Assembly (NCBI GenBank): GCA_037953625.1
Contig: CM075652.1
Span: 60,071,501 to 60,135,500 of the forward strand
DNA: 64,000 nt
Source of the DNA: Crotalaria pallida
Lineage: Eukaryota > Streptophyta > Magnoliopsida > Fabales > Fabaceae
Direction of reading: 5' to 3'
In this document: positions 47,889 through 58,299 of the stretch, in pieces
How the letters are laid out: each line of letters starts with the position of its first letter
Numbering within the stretch: the stretch's first letter is position 1
Notes under the pieces: model-generated
Seen by the model: only the letters and a program-made list of their open reading frames with translations
What the model was told of the DNA's origin: nothing
The model's database searches: none
Made by a program: the position numbers and the translations under genes

Positions 47889-50732
47889 ATGATGGCTGTA
47901 AATTCAGGCCCATTTGATTTAAATGCTGAATTGTTAGACCGAGAGAACGAGGTTGTCGGGTTTAACCCAACATGGTCTAATGTTAATGTTGGTGTCTCTT
48001 ATGCTGAAATCCCAACTGGTGAGGGTGTTGTTCATGATCACAAGCTTATCCATGGTGGGGTCAATGGAGGAGTCAACGGTTCGGTGGGACGACCGGTTTC
48101 TGGACCTGTTGTGGGTGGGTTTCACATGAACCATGGGTTTGTTGGGATGAGTAATGGCAGTGGAGAAGGGGTTTTTGGTGAAGGAGATGAATCTGTGGAT
48201 AGAGAGAATGAGAATGGTTTGAAAGTTGTTGATGATGGATGGTGCAGTGGGGAAGCAGGCGACTTTTCATTTGGGTTGGTGAAGAATGAAGATGAGAAAA
48301 GCGCGATTGAAGGTTCGAATGGAGCCTCGTTTGTGTATGGAGCTGTGGCAACTGGGAAAGGTATTGTTTTTGAAGGAAATGGTGGTGTTTGGAATGGGCT
48401 GGAGCATGAGAAGGCTTGTAAAGGTGCTGAAAACAGTTGGTTGAGCACTAATGTTGCATCGAAGAATGAGGCTCCTGGATTTGATAATAATCTGACTGAA
48501 GACCAGAAGGAGATTAAAAATGCTGCTTTGTTGGATTTAAGCACTGTTGTGGAGAATGGCAACAAGATGAAAGCTGCTGAAAGTTTGGTTACTAAGGATG
48601 GCCTCGAAGATTCTCATGCCTCAGAAATCGCAACCATCCAGTTCCAGAATGGTGTTCCATTTGTGAAAGTCGGAGATGTCGGCACCAAAACAGAATCTTT
48701 GCAACCGAAAGACCTGTGTTTGAAAAATCGCAGTGGGCCAGAAACTTCGTATGAGTTGAAACAGCCAGGCTTTCAGGCAGATGCACAAGCAGCGGTGACA
48801 CAGATCACTGTTCCAGGAGAAGGGCTTTTCCAGAATATTCAAAATGAGTATTGTGGCTTGGATCTTATTGTTGATTTCAATTCTTACAGAAATATGCTGG
48901 AGGTTGACACATGTAGGGAATCAATGTTTTCAGAACACAATTTCGGTGTATCTGATTTGGTATGGGGAAAGGTGATGGGCCATCCTTGGTGGCCTGGACA
49001 GATCTTTGATCCCTCTGCTGCATCTGAGAATGCGAAGCAACACCTTAAGAAAGACTGTTACCTGATTGCATATTTTGGGGATCAAACATTCGCTTGGAAT
49101 GATGTGTCAACCATAAAGCCATTTCAGATGCATTTCTCACAAATGGTGAAGCAGCAGAGCAATTTGGAGAATTTCCGCCTTGCTGTTGATTGTGCTTTAG
49201 ATGAGGTCTCGAGACGGGTTGAATTTGGCCTATCCTGTCCATGCATCCCAGAAGAAGTGTTTTCTAAGGTGAAAACTCAAGTAACTATTAATGCTGGTAT
49301 TCAGACAGAATCAAGCAGAAGAAATGGAGGGGACAGGTTTATGAATGCAATGTCTTTTGAACCCAAGAAACTTGTCAATTTTGTGAAATCATTAGCCCAC
49401 TCGCCTCTTGCTAAATCCGATAAACTGGATTTTGTAATGGCACGTGCTCAGTTGTTGGCCTTCAATCACTCAAAAGGTTATTCTCAACTTCCTGAGTTTC
49501 CCATGCTTGGTGGGTTGTTAGATTATGATATGGAAATTATACTCACAGGAGAGAAAGCGCAACATGATACTCGTCCTGGCTTTCCACAGAAGCGCGGTAG
49601 AGGGCGACCAAGAAAAATACCGAAACTTGTGTCAGATAATGATATGGAAATTCTGCACATGAGGGAGAAAGACCAACACGGATTGAAAACCCATCTTGAC
49701 TTTTCTCAGAAGCGGGGTAGAGGGCGACCAAGCAAAAAACTTAAACTTGTAACAGATGTGATGTCTGAGAAAAGCTTTTGCATTATAAATGATGAACATG
49801 CATTAGAAAGGAAAACATGCAGCAACTCAATTACAGGTTCTTCTGACAAGAAGCGGAAGGCAGCTTACAATACTTCTGATGATTGTTTCCATATTCCCCG
49901 GAAGAGAAAGCTCACTGAAGTGCAACATGTTTCTGGGGTTGATATGCTGTCACAGATTTGCTTGGCTGCCACCGATCCTAATGAAGAAAGACATGTACAT
50001 GACATGGTTTATTTCTTTACTGAATTTAGAAATTTCATTAGCCTGGGTGATTCTGCTTCCCTAGAGCAGGAAATGTCTTCGGAACAAATGCATGCTGGTG
50101 AGAGTGGAGTAACACCAATAGAAGCAGTGGCTCCTATGACATATGCAACGGAGCCTTGCAATGATTCTTATTGGACTGACAGAATAATTCAAAGCATTTC
50201 AGAAGAGCAACCATTATCAGAAAACAAGAATGGTGGAGAGGAAGTTTTGCCTGAGACTTCAATCCAAAGTTGTTCTCAATCTTTCAAATCGCCACCAGAT
50301 GCTGAAATTAGCTTAAATTTGGGTTCTACACAGCAAGAGACCGATAGAAATCTTGGATCAGAACCTTCAAAGACTGTAGAACATTTGGATGAGAGTTCTT
50401 CTGAGTTCAGCCCCACAGCTCTTTCTCTGAAATTTACCGACTTGGATTCCATTCCTCCAACAACAGATCTCAATAAGATTTTTGGCCGCTTTGGACCACT
50501 GATTGAATCCAAGACTGAGCTGCTACCGAAGACTAAGCGCGCCAAAGTGGTTTTCAAAAGACGTCCTGATGCTGAAGCTGCTTTTAGTAGCGCTGGGAAA
50601 TACAGCATATTTGGACCTGCCCTTGTTAGTTACCGCCTCAAGATTTTGCCCCGTATACAAGAAAAACGTCCTGGAAAGCGAGGCAGAAAAAGCCGAAAAG
50701 AAAAAAGTTCTTTGGATGGTGCTGCTGTTTGA
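47889..50732 (+). CDS. PWWP-domain protein with AT-hooks and RRM-like C-terminus
   Basis: This uninterrupted 947-residue frame is the only intact host gene. An FDLNAEL motif near the N-terminus resembles an EAR repression motif. A low-complexity acidic/Gly region follows. The PWWP domain starts at about residue 355 (DLVWGKVMGHPWWPGQIFD) and contains YLIAYFGDQTFAW; such domains bind nucleosomes and methylated histone H3. Two AT-hooks (KRGRGRP) lie near 568 and 608 within a 40-residue tandem duplication, followed by basic clusters (KKRKA, PRKRKL) likely to be nuclear signals. An RRM-like fold is at about 842-920 (LKFTDLDSIPPTTDLNKIF, KRAKVVFKRR). The layout matches plant PDP proteins, whose Arabidopsis members work with chromatin complexes in gene silencing and flowering control. 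The paralogue cannot be fixed. The first of two adjacent ATGs was used as start. Confidence 0.93.
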   Translation: MMAVNSGPFDLNAELLDRENEVVGFNPTWSNVNVGVSYAEIPTGEGVVHDHKLIHGGVNGGVNGSVGRPVSGPVVGGFHMNHGFVGMSNGSGEGVFGEGDESVDRENENGLKVVDDGWCSGEAGDFSFGLVKNEDEKSAIEGSNGASFVYGAVATGKGIVFEGNGGVWNGLEHEKACKGAENSWLSTNVASKNEAPGFDNNLTEDQKEIKNAALLDLSTVVENGNKMKAAESLVTKDGLEDSHASEIATIQFQNGVPFVKVGDVGTKTESLQPKDLCLKNRSGPETSYELKQPGFQADAQAAVTQITVPGEGLFQNIQNEYCGLDLIVDFNSYRNMLEVDTCRESMFSEHNFGVSDLVWGKVMGHPWWPGQIFDPSAASENAKQHLKKDCYLIAYFGDQTFAWNDVSTIKPFQMHFSQMVKQQSNLENFRLAVDCALDEVSRRVEFGLSCPCIPEEVFSKVKTQVTINAGIQTESSRRNGGDRFMNAMSFEPKKLVNFVKSLAHSPLAKSDKLDFVMARAQLLAFNHSKGYSQLPEFPMLGGLLDYDMEIILTGEKAQHDTRPGFPQKRGRGRPRKIPKLVSDNDMEILHMREKDQHGLKTHLDFSQKRGRGRPSKKLKLVTDVMSEKSFCIINDEHALERKTCSNSITGSSDKKRKAAYNTSDDCFHIPRKRKLTEVQHVSGVDMLSQICLAATDPNEERHVHDMVYFFTEFRNFISLGDSASLEQEMSSEQMHAGESGVTPIEAVAPMTYATEPCNDSYWTDRIIQSISEEQPLSENKNGGEEVLPETSIQSCSQSFKSPPDAEISLNLGSTQQETDRNLGSEPSKTVEHLDESSSEFSPTALSLKFTDLDSIPPTTDLNKIFGRFGPLIESKTELLPKTKRAKVVFKRRPDAEAAFSSAGKYSIFGPALVSYRLKILPRIQEKRPGKRGRKSRKEKSSLDGAAV

Positions 50733-51300
50733 TGCTTCAACTTCTAGGAGGTTTATATTTGCTTTTTTTTTTTTTGCTTTATTTGATTATCATATTCCTG
50801 GTACTAGTTTTAGACTCTGGTATACATAGTAGCTGACTAATTTATGGTTAGAAATTGGATCATATCCTTTTAGTTATGAATTGTGCGTATGTTTTGGGAT
50901 TAATATGCTGAAAGTTTAAGTTTCAGCTTATATGCCTGTCTTTTTTTTCGTATGCAAAGCGTATGTGAACAATTCGTTTTTGTGATATCAGTTTGTTATT
51001 ATTCTGATAGAAGATCTTTTCATGAATAGTGAGCGTACAATGGCACATTGTTTGGTAGAAACAGTTGGTTATTTTACCTTGTATATGGTAACCAAGAACA
51101 CCAAGACAAATCATAGTTGATAGGGTTATTCAATAATCTCTATACTTTGAGAGCGATTAGTTATCATGTTTGAGCTTGGGGCACCCTAACTATATTAAAT
51201 TTAAATGTTTCATGTTACTGAAAGAGATATTTAGACATTAAAAATCCAATCATTTGGTGAGAATGAATTCATTTGGTGATGCTTTGATGTTCCCTTGAGT
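50733..51300 (+). other. 3' untranslated and downstream region of PWWP gene
   Basis: It is T-rich after the stop at 50730-50732. No canonical AATAAA is visible within 300 bp, which is common in plants. No second gene is seen. Confidence 0.45.
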
Positions 51301-51303
51301 TTC

Positions 51304-51963
51304 CTACTCCTCCGGTGAAATAATCAACAAAATCAAACATAAGCCAATCCTTTTAATACATTCTAAAAGTGTGATACACCAATCATAAACAAAACTATTC
51401 AGGCAAAACAATCAAGACCAACCAAACAACCTCAATGTTGAACATGAAAGCACAAATCAAAGCATATATAGGAAATTCTTGTGCTGCATTGAGCTACCAA
51501 GCAACGTATGAGACAAAAGAAAATCCAGTGAACCTTGAGGAGAGTGAATTGAGCAACTTCACAGTCAAAGAATGAAAGAAAGAAAGAAAGAGGGAGTGAA
51601 TTGAGAGTTTATTTTTTTTATTTTTTTTTTAAAAAAATTTACTCCCATGCCAGTTTCCAGTCATAATCAATCTGACATTGGCATTTATTTTGCAGTTAGT
51701 ATCACATTAACATATATCAAGAAACACATGCTGGAATTCTGATAATAAGGTGGAAGAGGACTTGAGAACTCTGGTAACATGATAATAATTAAGTGCTATC
51801 TTATTCGACAATTAAAGATTTACCACATTAGAGGTAGAGAATAGATGGATTTTTTGTTGGAAGCCCTTTGCTGCCAAACAAAAGTTGTTAGAGCTTAGCC
51901 TGATATTCAACACACAATATGTCTATCCTGGGTGTGGACAGTAAGACAATAATTCATATTGAA
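51304..51963 (+). repeat. Unclassified ~1-kb repeat family, copy A
   Basis: Words such as GAAGCCCTTTGCTGCC, GACTTGAGAACTCT and TATGTCTATCCTGGG recur at 55190-55340, 56270-56420, 57120-57290 and, inverted, near 57800-57960. A MITE is inserted at its end (51966). No coding sequence is seen. Confidence 0.7.
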
Positions 51964-51965
51964 TA

Positions 51966-52238
51966 CTTCCTCCTGTCATATTTATAAATATCCTTTTGGG
52001 GTTTTTTACTCTCACCAAGGAGAGTGGATAAATTTGTTAGTGACATTGGAAATGTTAAAATTTGATATATTTTTTCAAAACTATCCTTATAATTATTATT
52101 GGAACTCTAAAAAGTGTATACTTTATAAGGATGTTACTGAAAAGAAGTAATTAAATGCTATTGAAAATTGAAAAGGGGTCTTATAAATAGAACCAAAATA
52201 AAAACCCAAAAGGATCTTATAAATAGGACCGGAGGGAT
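51966..52238. mobile_element. Stowaway-like MITE, 273 bp, family copy 3
   Basis: TA flanks it (51964-51965 and 52239-52240). The ends are CTTCCTCCTGTCATATTTATAA and GGACCGGAGGGAT, and the internal sequence is nearly the same as 43715-43987. It is inserted in the tail of the unclassified repeat. Confidence 0.84.
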
Positions 52239-52291
52239 TATAATTAACTCGTATTAACATGATTTTTTTGTAAGAAAAAAAGCGAAAGTTT

Positions 52292-52407
52292 GTCCGCGTA
52301 AGACAGCCAAGTTGGTGGCTGCAGGGACACTTAGGATTTCCCCCTCCCCAAGGTCATAGGTTCTAGTCCCAGACCTCCCATGTAAACCAAAAAAAAAAAA
52401 AATAAAT
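52292..52407 (+). mobile_element. tRNA-derived SINE (116 bp)
   Basis: It has an A-box-like AGCCAAGTTGGT at 52305-52316 and a B-box-like GGTTCTAGTCC at 52359-52369, spaced as in tRNA-derived pol III promoters. It ends in an A-rich tail. It is flanked by AAGCGAAAGTTT (52280-52291) and AAGCGAAGGTTT (52408-52419), a 12-bp duplication with one mismatch. Confidence 0.82.
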
Positions 52408-52419
52408 AAGCGAAGGTTT

Positions 52420-53829
52420 CTGGGAGTGTGAGCTTATTCACGGAAGGTGAGACATGATAGGTGGCCTTGGCGCCTTGCTGTTGAGGCCGTCACTAGTGTT
52501 GCTTAGCAAGATGCTGAAAAGGTAACGTATTGATGATGAATTTGGATACTCTTTTGGCCCTTTCTTTTGGGGTTTGCCGCTTTGGGAGTATCCATCAATT
52601 TTGTTTAGTAAGGCAATTTAGCAAATATATGGTGGATCTAATCATTCTATTTAATTTATTTTATTGTTTTAGCTTTCGTGCTTTAATTCATTTTTCATCA
52701 GCAACCTAGCAATTGTTAAGGTGAAGAAGGAGCATGTTGTTAAGGTTACATCTCAAAACCAATTGGTAATGAGAGAAGTAGTCCAACAGGTATTTAAACC
52801 ATGCCATATATTATGAGGTAGGCGATGTGGAACTTCCAACACATGTTACATAGGTTGTTGTGTTAGTGAGGTGGTTGTAGCTAAATTCCAGTGGGTGGAT
52901 AGGGTGGGGCTGTGGTGGAGCAAGGTAGTAGATGGCAGGTATTTGCAAGTGGGTGGTGTTCAGGCTTTGGATAGAGGTTGAAAATGGGTGCAATATTGAC
53001 TTTCTAATCCAAAAAAAGAAAATAATTGGACCATCTATATAACTTGAAAAAGATAGCATGGATGAACATTTCTTCATTTAGAGTTTTTTTTTTGGCTTTT
53101 TAGATGAATGATGATCATTTTCGGTTTTGTTAACCCCTTTAGGATTTAGGACCAACGATAAAAAAGTTTAAAGAAATTAAATGTACGTTAAGAAATACAA
53201 CTGTAGTGTATTTCATAGATTACAAAGTGGGAGTGCTTTGAAGTATGATAACTTAAAAATAGGAGGTGCATCCGTATTCGGTACATATTGAGTACTGATA
53301 TATGTGCAATATATTTTTGGTATGTATCCAGTATGTACTGATCTATTATTATTTTCATTTTAATTTGGGTATATGTATTGTTGTACCGGATACACATATC
53401 ATGTATGTCTTATTACATTTTGAATATACATCATTCTAAAACTATTTTATATTTACTTAAAAACTTTAGTTTTTGTGTTCTATTTTTCAACATACACACC
53501 GTGATTTTAAATTGAGATGTATTTGAATATAAGAAGTTAATATCCAGAATTGACTTTCCATCTTGGATAAAAAATAAGGTAACATTTTTTTTTATTTTAT
53601 GGATCACTTAATTTTTTACCAGAAATAGAAAGTATTAACCCTGGATGTTAACTCCAAATATTCACATAACATAAATCTTTTAAATTTAACTTACATAATC
53701 AGTATCTTGTTCTTATATCTCAATAGATTTTGAGTATCGGCTTCTCATCCAAAGACATTTTATCTTATTTCAATGTCAATATTATTTGTTATTATATTTT
53801 TTTATGTATATTTATCTATTAATTTTGAA
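52420..53829. other. Intergenic DNA without a supported gene
   Basis: There is an 88-codon minus-strand ORF (52811-53077) without recognisable motifs and AT-rich flanks. Words like GTACATATTGAGTACTG occur near 53280. Nothing can be named. Confidence 0.5.
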
Positions 53830-53839
53830 TTTATAATAC

Positions 53840-54116
53840 GAGTAATATGTCAGATTAGTCCCTGACTTTGTAAGCATCGGTCAAGTTAGTCCCTGACTTT
53901 ATCGAAATAGCAATTTAGTTCCTGAGATTTCATTTTAATTCACATACGTCCCTATCTTTATCTCAATTTAAAGCAAATACATCCCTGCAATAGTGACGGC
54001 AGGGACTAACTTGATCAACGTTCTCCTATCTTAGGGACTTAATTGCTATTTCGATAAATTCAGGGACTAACTTGACCGACACTGATAAAGTCAGGGACTA
54101 ATCTGACATATTACTC
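53840..54116. mobile_element. 277-bp foldback MITE with 10-bp target duplication
   Basis: The ends GAGTAATATGTCAG and CTGACATATTACTC begin long inverted arms that contain AGTCCCTGACTTT repeatedly. TTTATAATAC flanks both sides (53830-53839 and 54117-54126). A 9-10-bp duplication points to Mutator-type mobilisation. The arms could pair over most of the length. Confidence 0.85.
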
Positions 54117-54303
54117 TTTATAATACCTTATTCTTACCTTAATTTTTTTAAAAATAATATATTACGTATCCATATCCGTTTGTGATACTGGTACCATACT
54201 CGTATAGTGCAATATGGTTGGAGACTTGGAGTGATACTTTTAGTTGTCTTTGACCAATCAACTTAAATCATATTTTACATTCGACTTTTGAGGCTATTAT
54301 ATA

Positions 54304-54590
54304 CTCTCTTCGTTTCACTTTAAGTGTCTTTTTGGACATATATTAAGAAAGTGTTGATTATGATGATTATTGTAAGTTTTATGTGTATTTTGTCAAAATA
54401 CCCCTATTTAATATTTTTATTTTGTCAATGCATCATTACTAGTATTATAAATTTCAAAACTAAAACAACATTAAATGTAAGAGTAAATAAGAAAAAATAG
54501 TATTAAATGTTGCCTATATTTGGTAAAAAGACACTTATTTTAAAATAAAATTTTGATGTTAAAAAGACACTTAAAATGAAACGGAGGGAG
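54304..54590. mobile_element. Stowaway-like MITE, 287 bp, second family
   Basis: TA flanks it (54302-54303 and 54591-54592). The ends are CTCTCTTCGTTTCACTTTAA and the complement AAAATGAAACGGAGGGAG, continuing into a matching GTGTCTTTTT. Its interior is unlike the 273-bp family. Confidence 0.83.
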
Positions 54591-54592
54591 TA

Positions 54593-55189
54593 AGCAATAA
54601 ACAACAGCCCCCTTGGTCAAATGACTGAGGAAGTATCACCAACTAACAATGTTATGATAGCGGCACGGAACACAACAAAAAATGTTTTTTTTAAGGTTAA
54701 ATTGGTTAAATTGAATGATTTCATATGCATCACTTCAATCTCATTTTTAAGCAAAAATAACTAATTCACATGTATTAAGGAAGTCAATTAAGTATATTTA
54801 ATTTTCTCAAATTTATATAAAAAAAGAGACTATTTTATGAATTTACATTGGGAATAAAACAAAAATTAAATGACTCAACCACATTATGAGTATATTTTAG
54901 GAATAATTGCATTGTGAATAAAAAGTTAGCTAATTTTTTACTTATATTAGTAGAGTGTCATTTTTTACTTATAAATGAAACCGGAGGAAGTACACATGTT
55001 GAACATAGATTTTTCTTATAACTATTTACTCCACCCGTCTCATGCAAAATTTTTTGTTACAAACTAAAGTTAAAATAATAAATAAAAAATTTAAAAATTA
55101 TAAACTTTGAAGTGTGATTAATTGATCAATGCAAAATACATTAAATTAGTTGTATGATAATTTGTTAATGTGTTAGATAAATCATTAAA
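54593..55189. other. Intergenic DNA with unpaired MITE-like ends
   Basis: A Stowaway-type right end (ACCGGAGGAAGTA, to about 54990) and a left end (TACTCCACCCGTCTC at about 55027) occur without visible partners, probably truncated copies. There is no gene. Confidence 0.5.
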
Positions 55190-56095
55190 TATATGCAAAA
55201 TATCAAGAAACATAGGCTGGAATTCTCATAATGAAGTGAAAGAGGATTTAAATAGATGGTCTTTTGTTGGAAGCCCTTTGCTGCCGCCAAAGGACAGGGA
55301 TATTCAACACAATATGTCTATCCTGGGTGGATAGTAAGTGTAATTTATATTGAATAGCTGTAATCTCCTTTTATTAGAAGAGAAAAGAAAGAAGTAAGAG
55401 AATTACTTCATGCTAAAATCAATACAACTAAACACAGAAACAAAAGGATCTAACTCCTACCCCTTTTGTGAAGTGTGTCTTTCCCCACCCAGAAACAATG
55501 AAACAACAAAATAAAAAGACTCCATCCCTTATCGCATATCCAAAACAACGAAATAATAAGACCCCATCCCTTATAACATATCCAAAACAACGAGATTACG
55601 TCCCAACTCATGAAACACATGAATAATAATTTTTTAACATGTGAATAATAATTACAATGTAAAAAGAAAGAACAAACATGAAACACATGAATAATAATTT
55701 ATAATACCTACACGTTTCCAACCCTGATAGGTGTTTGTGACTCATTCTCTTGTACCTCAAAAGTGTGTCATTCTTCACTTAGCACTGTAACTTTGGTATT
55801 TTTATTTATTTATTCTGTTTTCGTGTCTGTATATATGGGTTTATTTATTTATTTACATTCATATAATAGAGTTTATGTGTGAGAGTTTTAATTAAGTGAG
55901 AGATTTTGGTTTATGTTTGAGTGAATTGAGTGTTTTAGCGAGAGATTTCCATCCCATTTCATTAGTTTAGCAACTCAATAATGATGAAACATTATTTTAA
56001 TTATTCACATTCCATTCCATCATTCTTATATCATCCATCCAAACATAGGAAAAAAACCTAAGAATGTGCATAAGAGATATGAAGTCAACAATATA
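55190..56095 (+). repeat. Unclassified ~1-kb repeat family, copy B
   Basis: It aligns with copy A at its start and with the copy at 58300-59330 over the stretch carrying CTTCATGCTAAAATCAATAC, GTGAATTGAGTGTTTT and AGCGAGAGATTTCCAT. It is non-coding as far as can be seen. Confidence 0.7.
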
Positions 56096-56139
56096 TTAGA
56101 GGTGAAATAAACCACGAAATAAAAAATAAGCCATTGAGA

Positions 56140-56995
56140 GTTTAATTTTTAATTTTTAATTTTTTTTGTAAAAGTTTTATTCAAAAGTCAGTTTTCAGAT
56201 TGATCTGATATTGTCATTTATTTTACATTTATTGTCACATTAACCCATTACAAGAAACGAACTTGAATTCTCATAACAAAAGTGGGAAAGGGACTTACAA
56301 TCCTAGGAACCAGTACCATTGATAATAATTAAGGCTATCCTATCTGATAATAAAGTTTGAAGGTTTACCTGATTAGGTGATTTAGAAAATAGTTGGGCTT
56401 TTAAAGTCCTTTACTACCAAACTGCAATTGTCTGAACTTAACCTGCTATTGAAGTTTATTATAATGCAGGTGGATACTAACACGTAATCCTTGTTGAATA
56501 GATGTAATTTCCTTTTAGTAATAGAATTTTTTTTATAAGAAAAAATTATGTTAGAAGAGATACAAAGTAAGAGAATTACTTCATGCTAAAATCAATACCA
56601 AACACAGAAGCAAAATGATCTAACTCCCACCCTTTTTGTGAAGCATGTCTTTCCCTATTCATCAGAAGCAATGAAACAATGCAAGAGAAAGATCCATCCC
56701 TTTATAACATATCAAAAACAACACAATTACAACCACAACTCATGAAACACATAAATAATCATTTCCATATGATAATTTTCCATATAAGAAGAAAGAGCAA
56801 ACATGAAAACGCATGAATAATAATTTATAATAACTGCATTTCAATTCTGGTTGTTTGCGACTCAATCTCCTTTTTACTCGGGTAACAAAATCAAGACTAA
56901 GTTTTAATCTTCTTATCAACCAACTAATTAGGCCCAATCAGGCATCGAGGAACATAAACCAAGATGAAGTGAATGAATTGAGCAATGTCAAATTC
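56140..56995 (+). repeat. Unclassified ~1-kb repeat family, copy C
   Basis: It is a direct copy of the same unit. Its right part from about 56815 is also the outer portion of the left arm of a large inverted repeat with 57797-58290. Confidence 0.7.
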
Positions 56996-56999
56996 ATAG

Positions 57000-57790
57000 A
57001 AGTAAGAGTGAATTGAGAGTTTAATTTTTTTTAAAGTTTTATTCAAATGTCAGTTTTAAATTGTGATTGATCTGGTATTGACATTTATTTTACATTTATT
57101 ATCACATTAATACAAATAGACTTGAATTCTCGTACTAAAATTGGGAAAGGACTTGAGAATTCTAGTAACCAGTACCATGGATAATAATCAAGGCTATCCT
57201 ATCTAACAATTTAAGTTTAAAATTTTATCTTATTAGTTGGTTTAGAAAATAGACGGACTTTTAAAGTCCTTTGCTGCCAAACTGCAATTATTGTCAGAGC
57301 TTAGTCTGCTATTCAAGTTTATTACAATGCAGGTGAATACTTTTTTTTGGGTCCATGATCGGAGTGTCCACCGCCGATCGCAGTGACTAATCTCCTTGCT
57401 GACTTGTAGGCACCTCTAATGGGTGGGACAACTGGCCCCGAGATATGCAGGTGGATACTAACACGTAATTCTTGTTGGATAGATGTAATTTCTTTTTATT
57501 AACGTGAATTTTTATATAAGAAAATTTTTTTGTTAAAAGAGAAACGAAGTAAGAGAAGTACTCCATGCTAAAATCAATACAACCAAACACAGAAACAAAA
57601 TGATCTAACTCCCACCTTTTTGAAAAATATGTCTTTCCTTGTTCAAAAGCAATAAAATAACGAAAAAGAAAGACCCCATCCCCTTATAAATAAGGAAAAC
57701 AACACGATTACATCCACAACTCATGAAACACATGAATAATAATTTCCCTATAATAATAATTTCCATATAAGAAAAAAAAAAGAAGCAAAC
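57000..57790 (+). repeat. Unclassified ~1-kb repeat family, copy D
   Basis: It is a direct copy of the unit, interrupted by the SINE at 57342-57444. Its left part to about 57290 forms the rest of the left inverted-repeat arm. Confidence 0.7.
57342..57444 (-). mobile_element. Short SINE copy (103 bp), 5'-truncated
   Basis: It is flanked by ATGCAGGTGAATACT (57327-57341) and ATGCAGGTGGATACT (57445-57459), a 15-bp duplication with one mismatch. On the minus strand it ends in eight A residues. It shares GATTAGTCAC and the following GGTGGACAC-like stretch with the SINE at 43046-43186, suggesting the same family 3' end. No B box is left. Confidence 0.75.
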
Positions 57791-57796
57791 ATGAAA

Positions 57797-58290
57797 GACA
57801 ATTGCAGTTTGTCAGCAAAGGACTTTAAAAGTCCATCTATTTTCTAAATCACCTCATAAAACTTTCAACTTAAATTGTCAAATGGGATAACCTTGATTAT
57901 TATCCATGATACTAGTTACTAGAATTCTCAATTCCCTTTCCCTATTTTATTATGAGAATTCAAGACTGTTTTTTGAAATGTGTTAATGTGTTAATGTGTT
58001 AATAAATGTAAAATAAATGCCAATATCAGATCAATCACAAATGAAAACTGAGGTTTGAATAAAACTTTAAAAAAAAAAAATTAAACTCTCAATACAATTT
58101 TACTTATATGAATTTGATGTTGCTCAATCTATTCACTTCATCTTGGTTAACGCTCTTCGATGCCTGATTGGGCCTAATTAGTTGGTTGACATGGATATTA
58201 AAACTTAGTTTTGATTTTCTTACCTGAGTACAAAGGAGGATGAATCGCAAACACCCAGAATTGAAATGCAGTTATTATAAATTATTACTC
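57797..58290 (-). repeat. Unclassified ~1-kb repeat family, inverted copy E
   Basis: The reverse complement of this segment matches 56815-57290 across about 480 bp, with mismatches and short gaps. With that segment it forms a large inverted repeat with a spacer of about 500 bp. Confidence 0.75.
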
Positions 58291-58299
58291 TTCACGTGT

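Noticed and set aside
47934..50608. Minus-strand ORFs of 60-150 codons opposite the PWWP gene
   Set aside because: They are antisense shadows of a real coding frame, with no motifs and no promoter or splice support.
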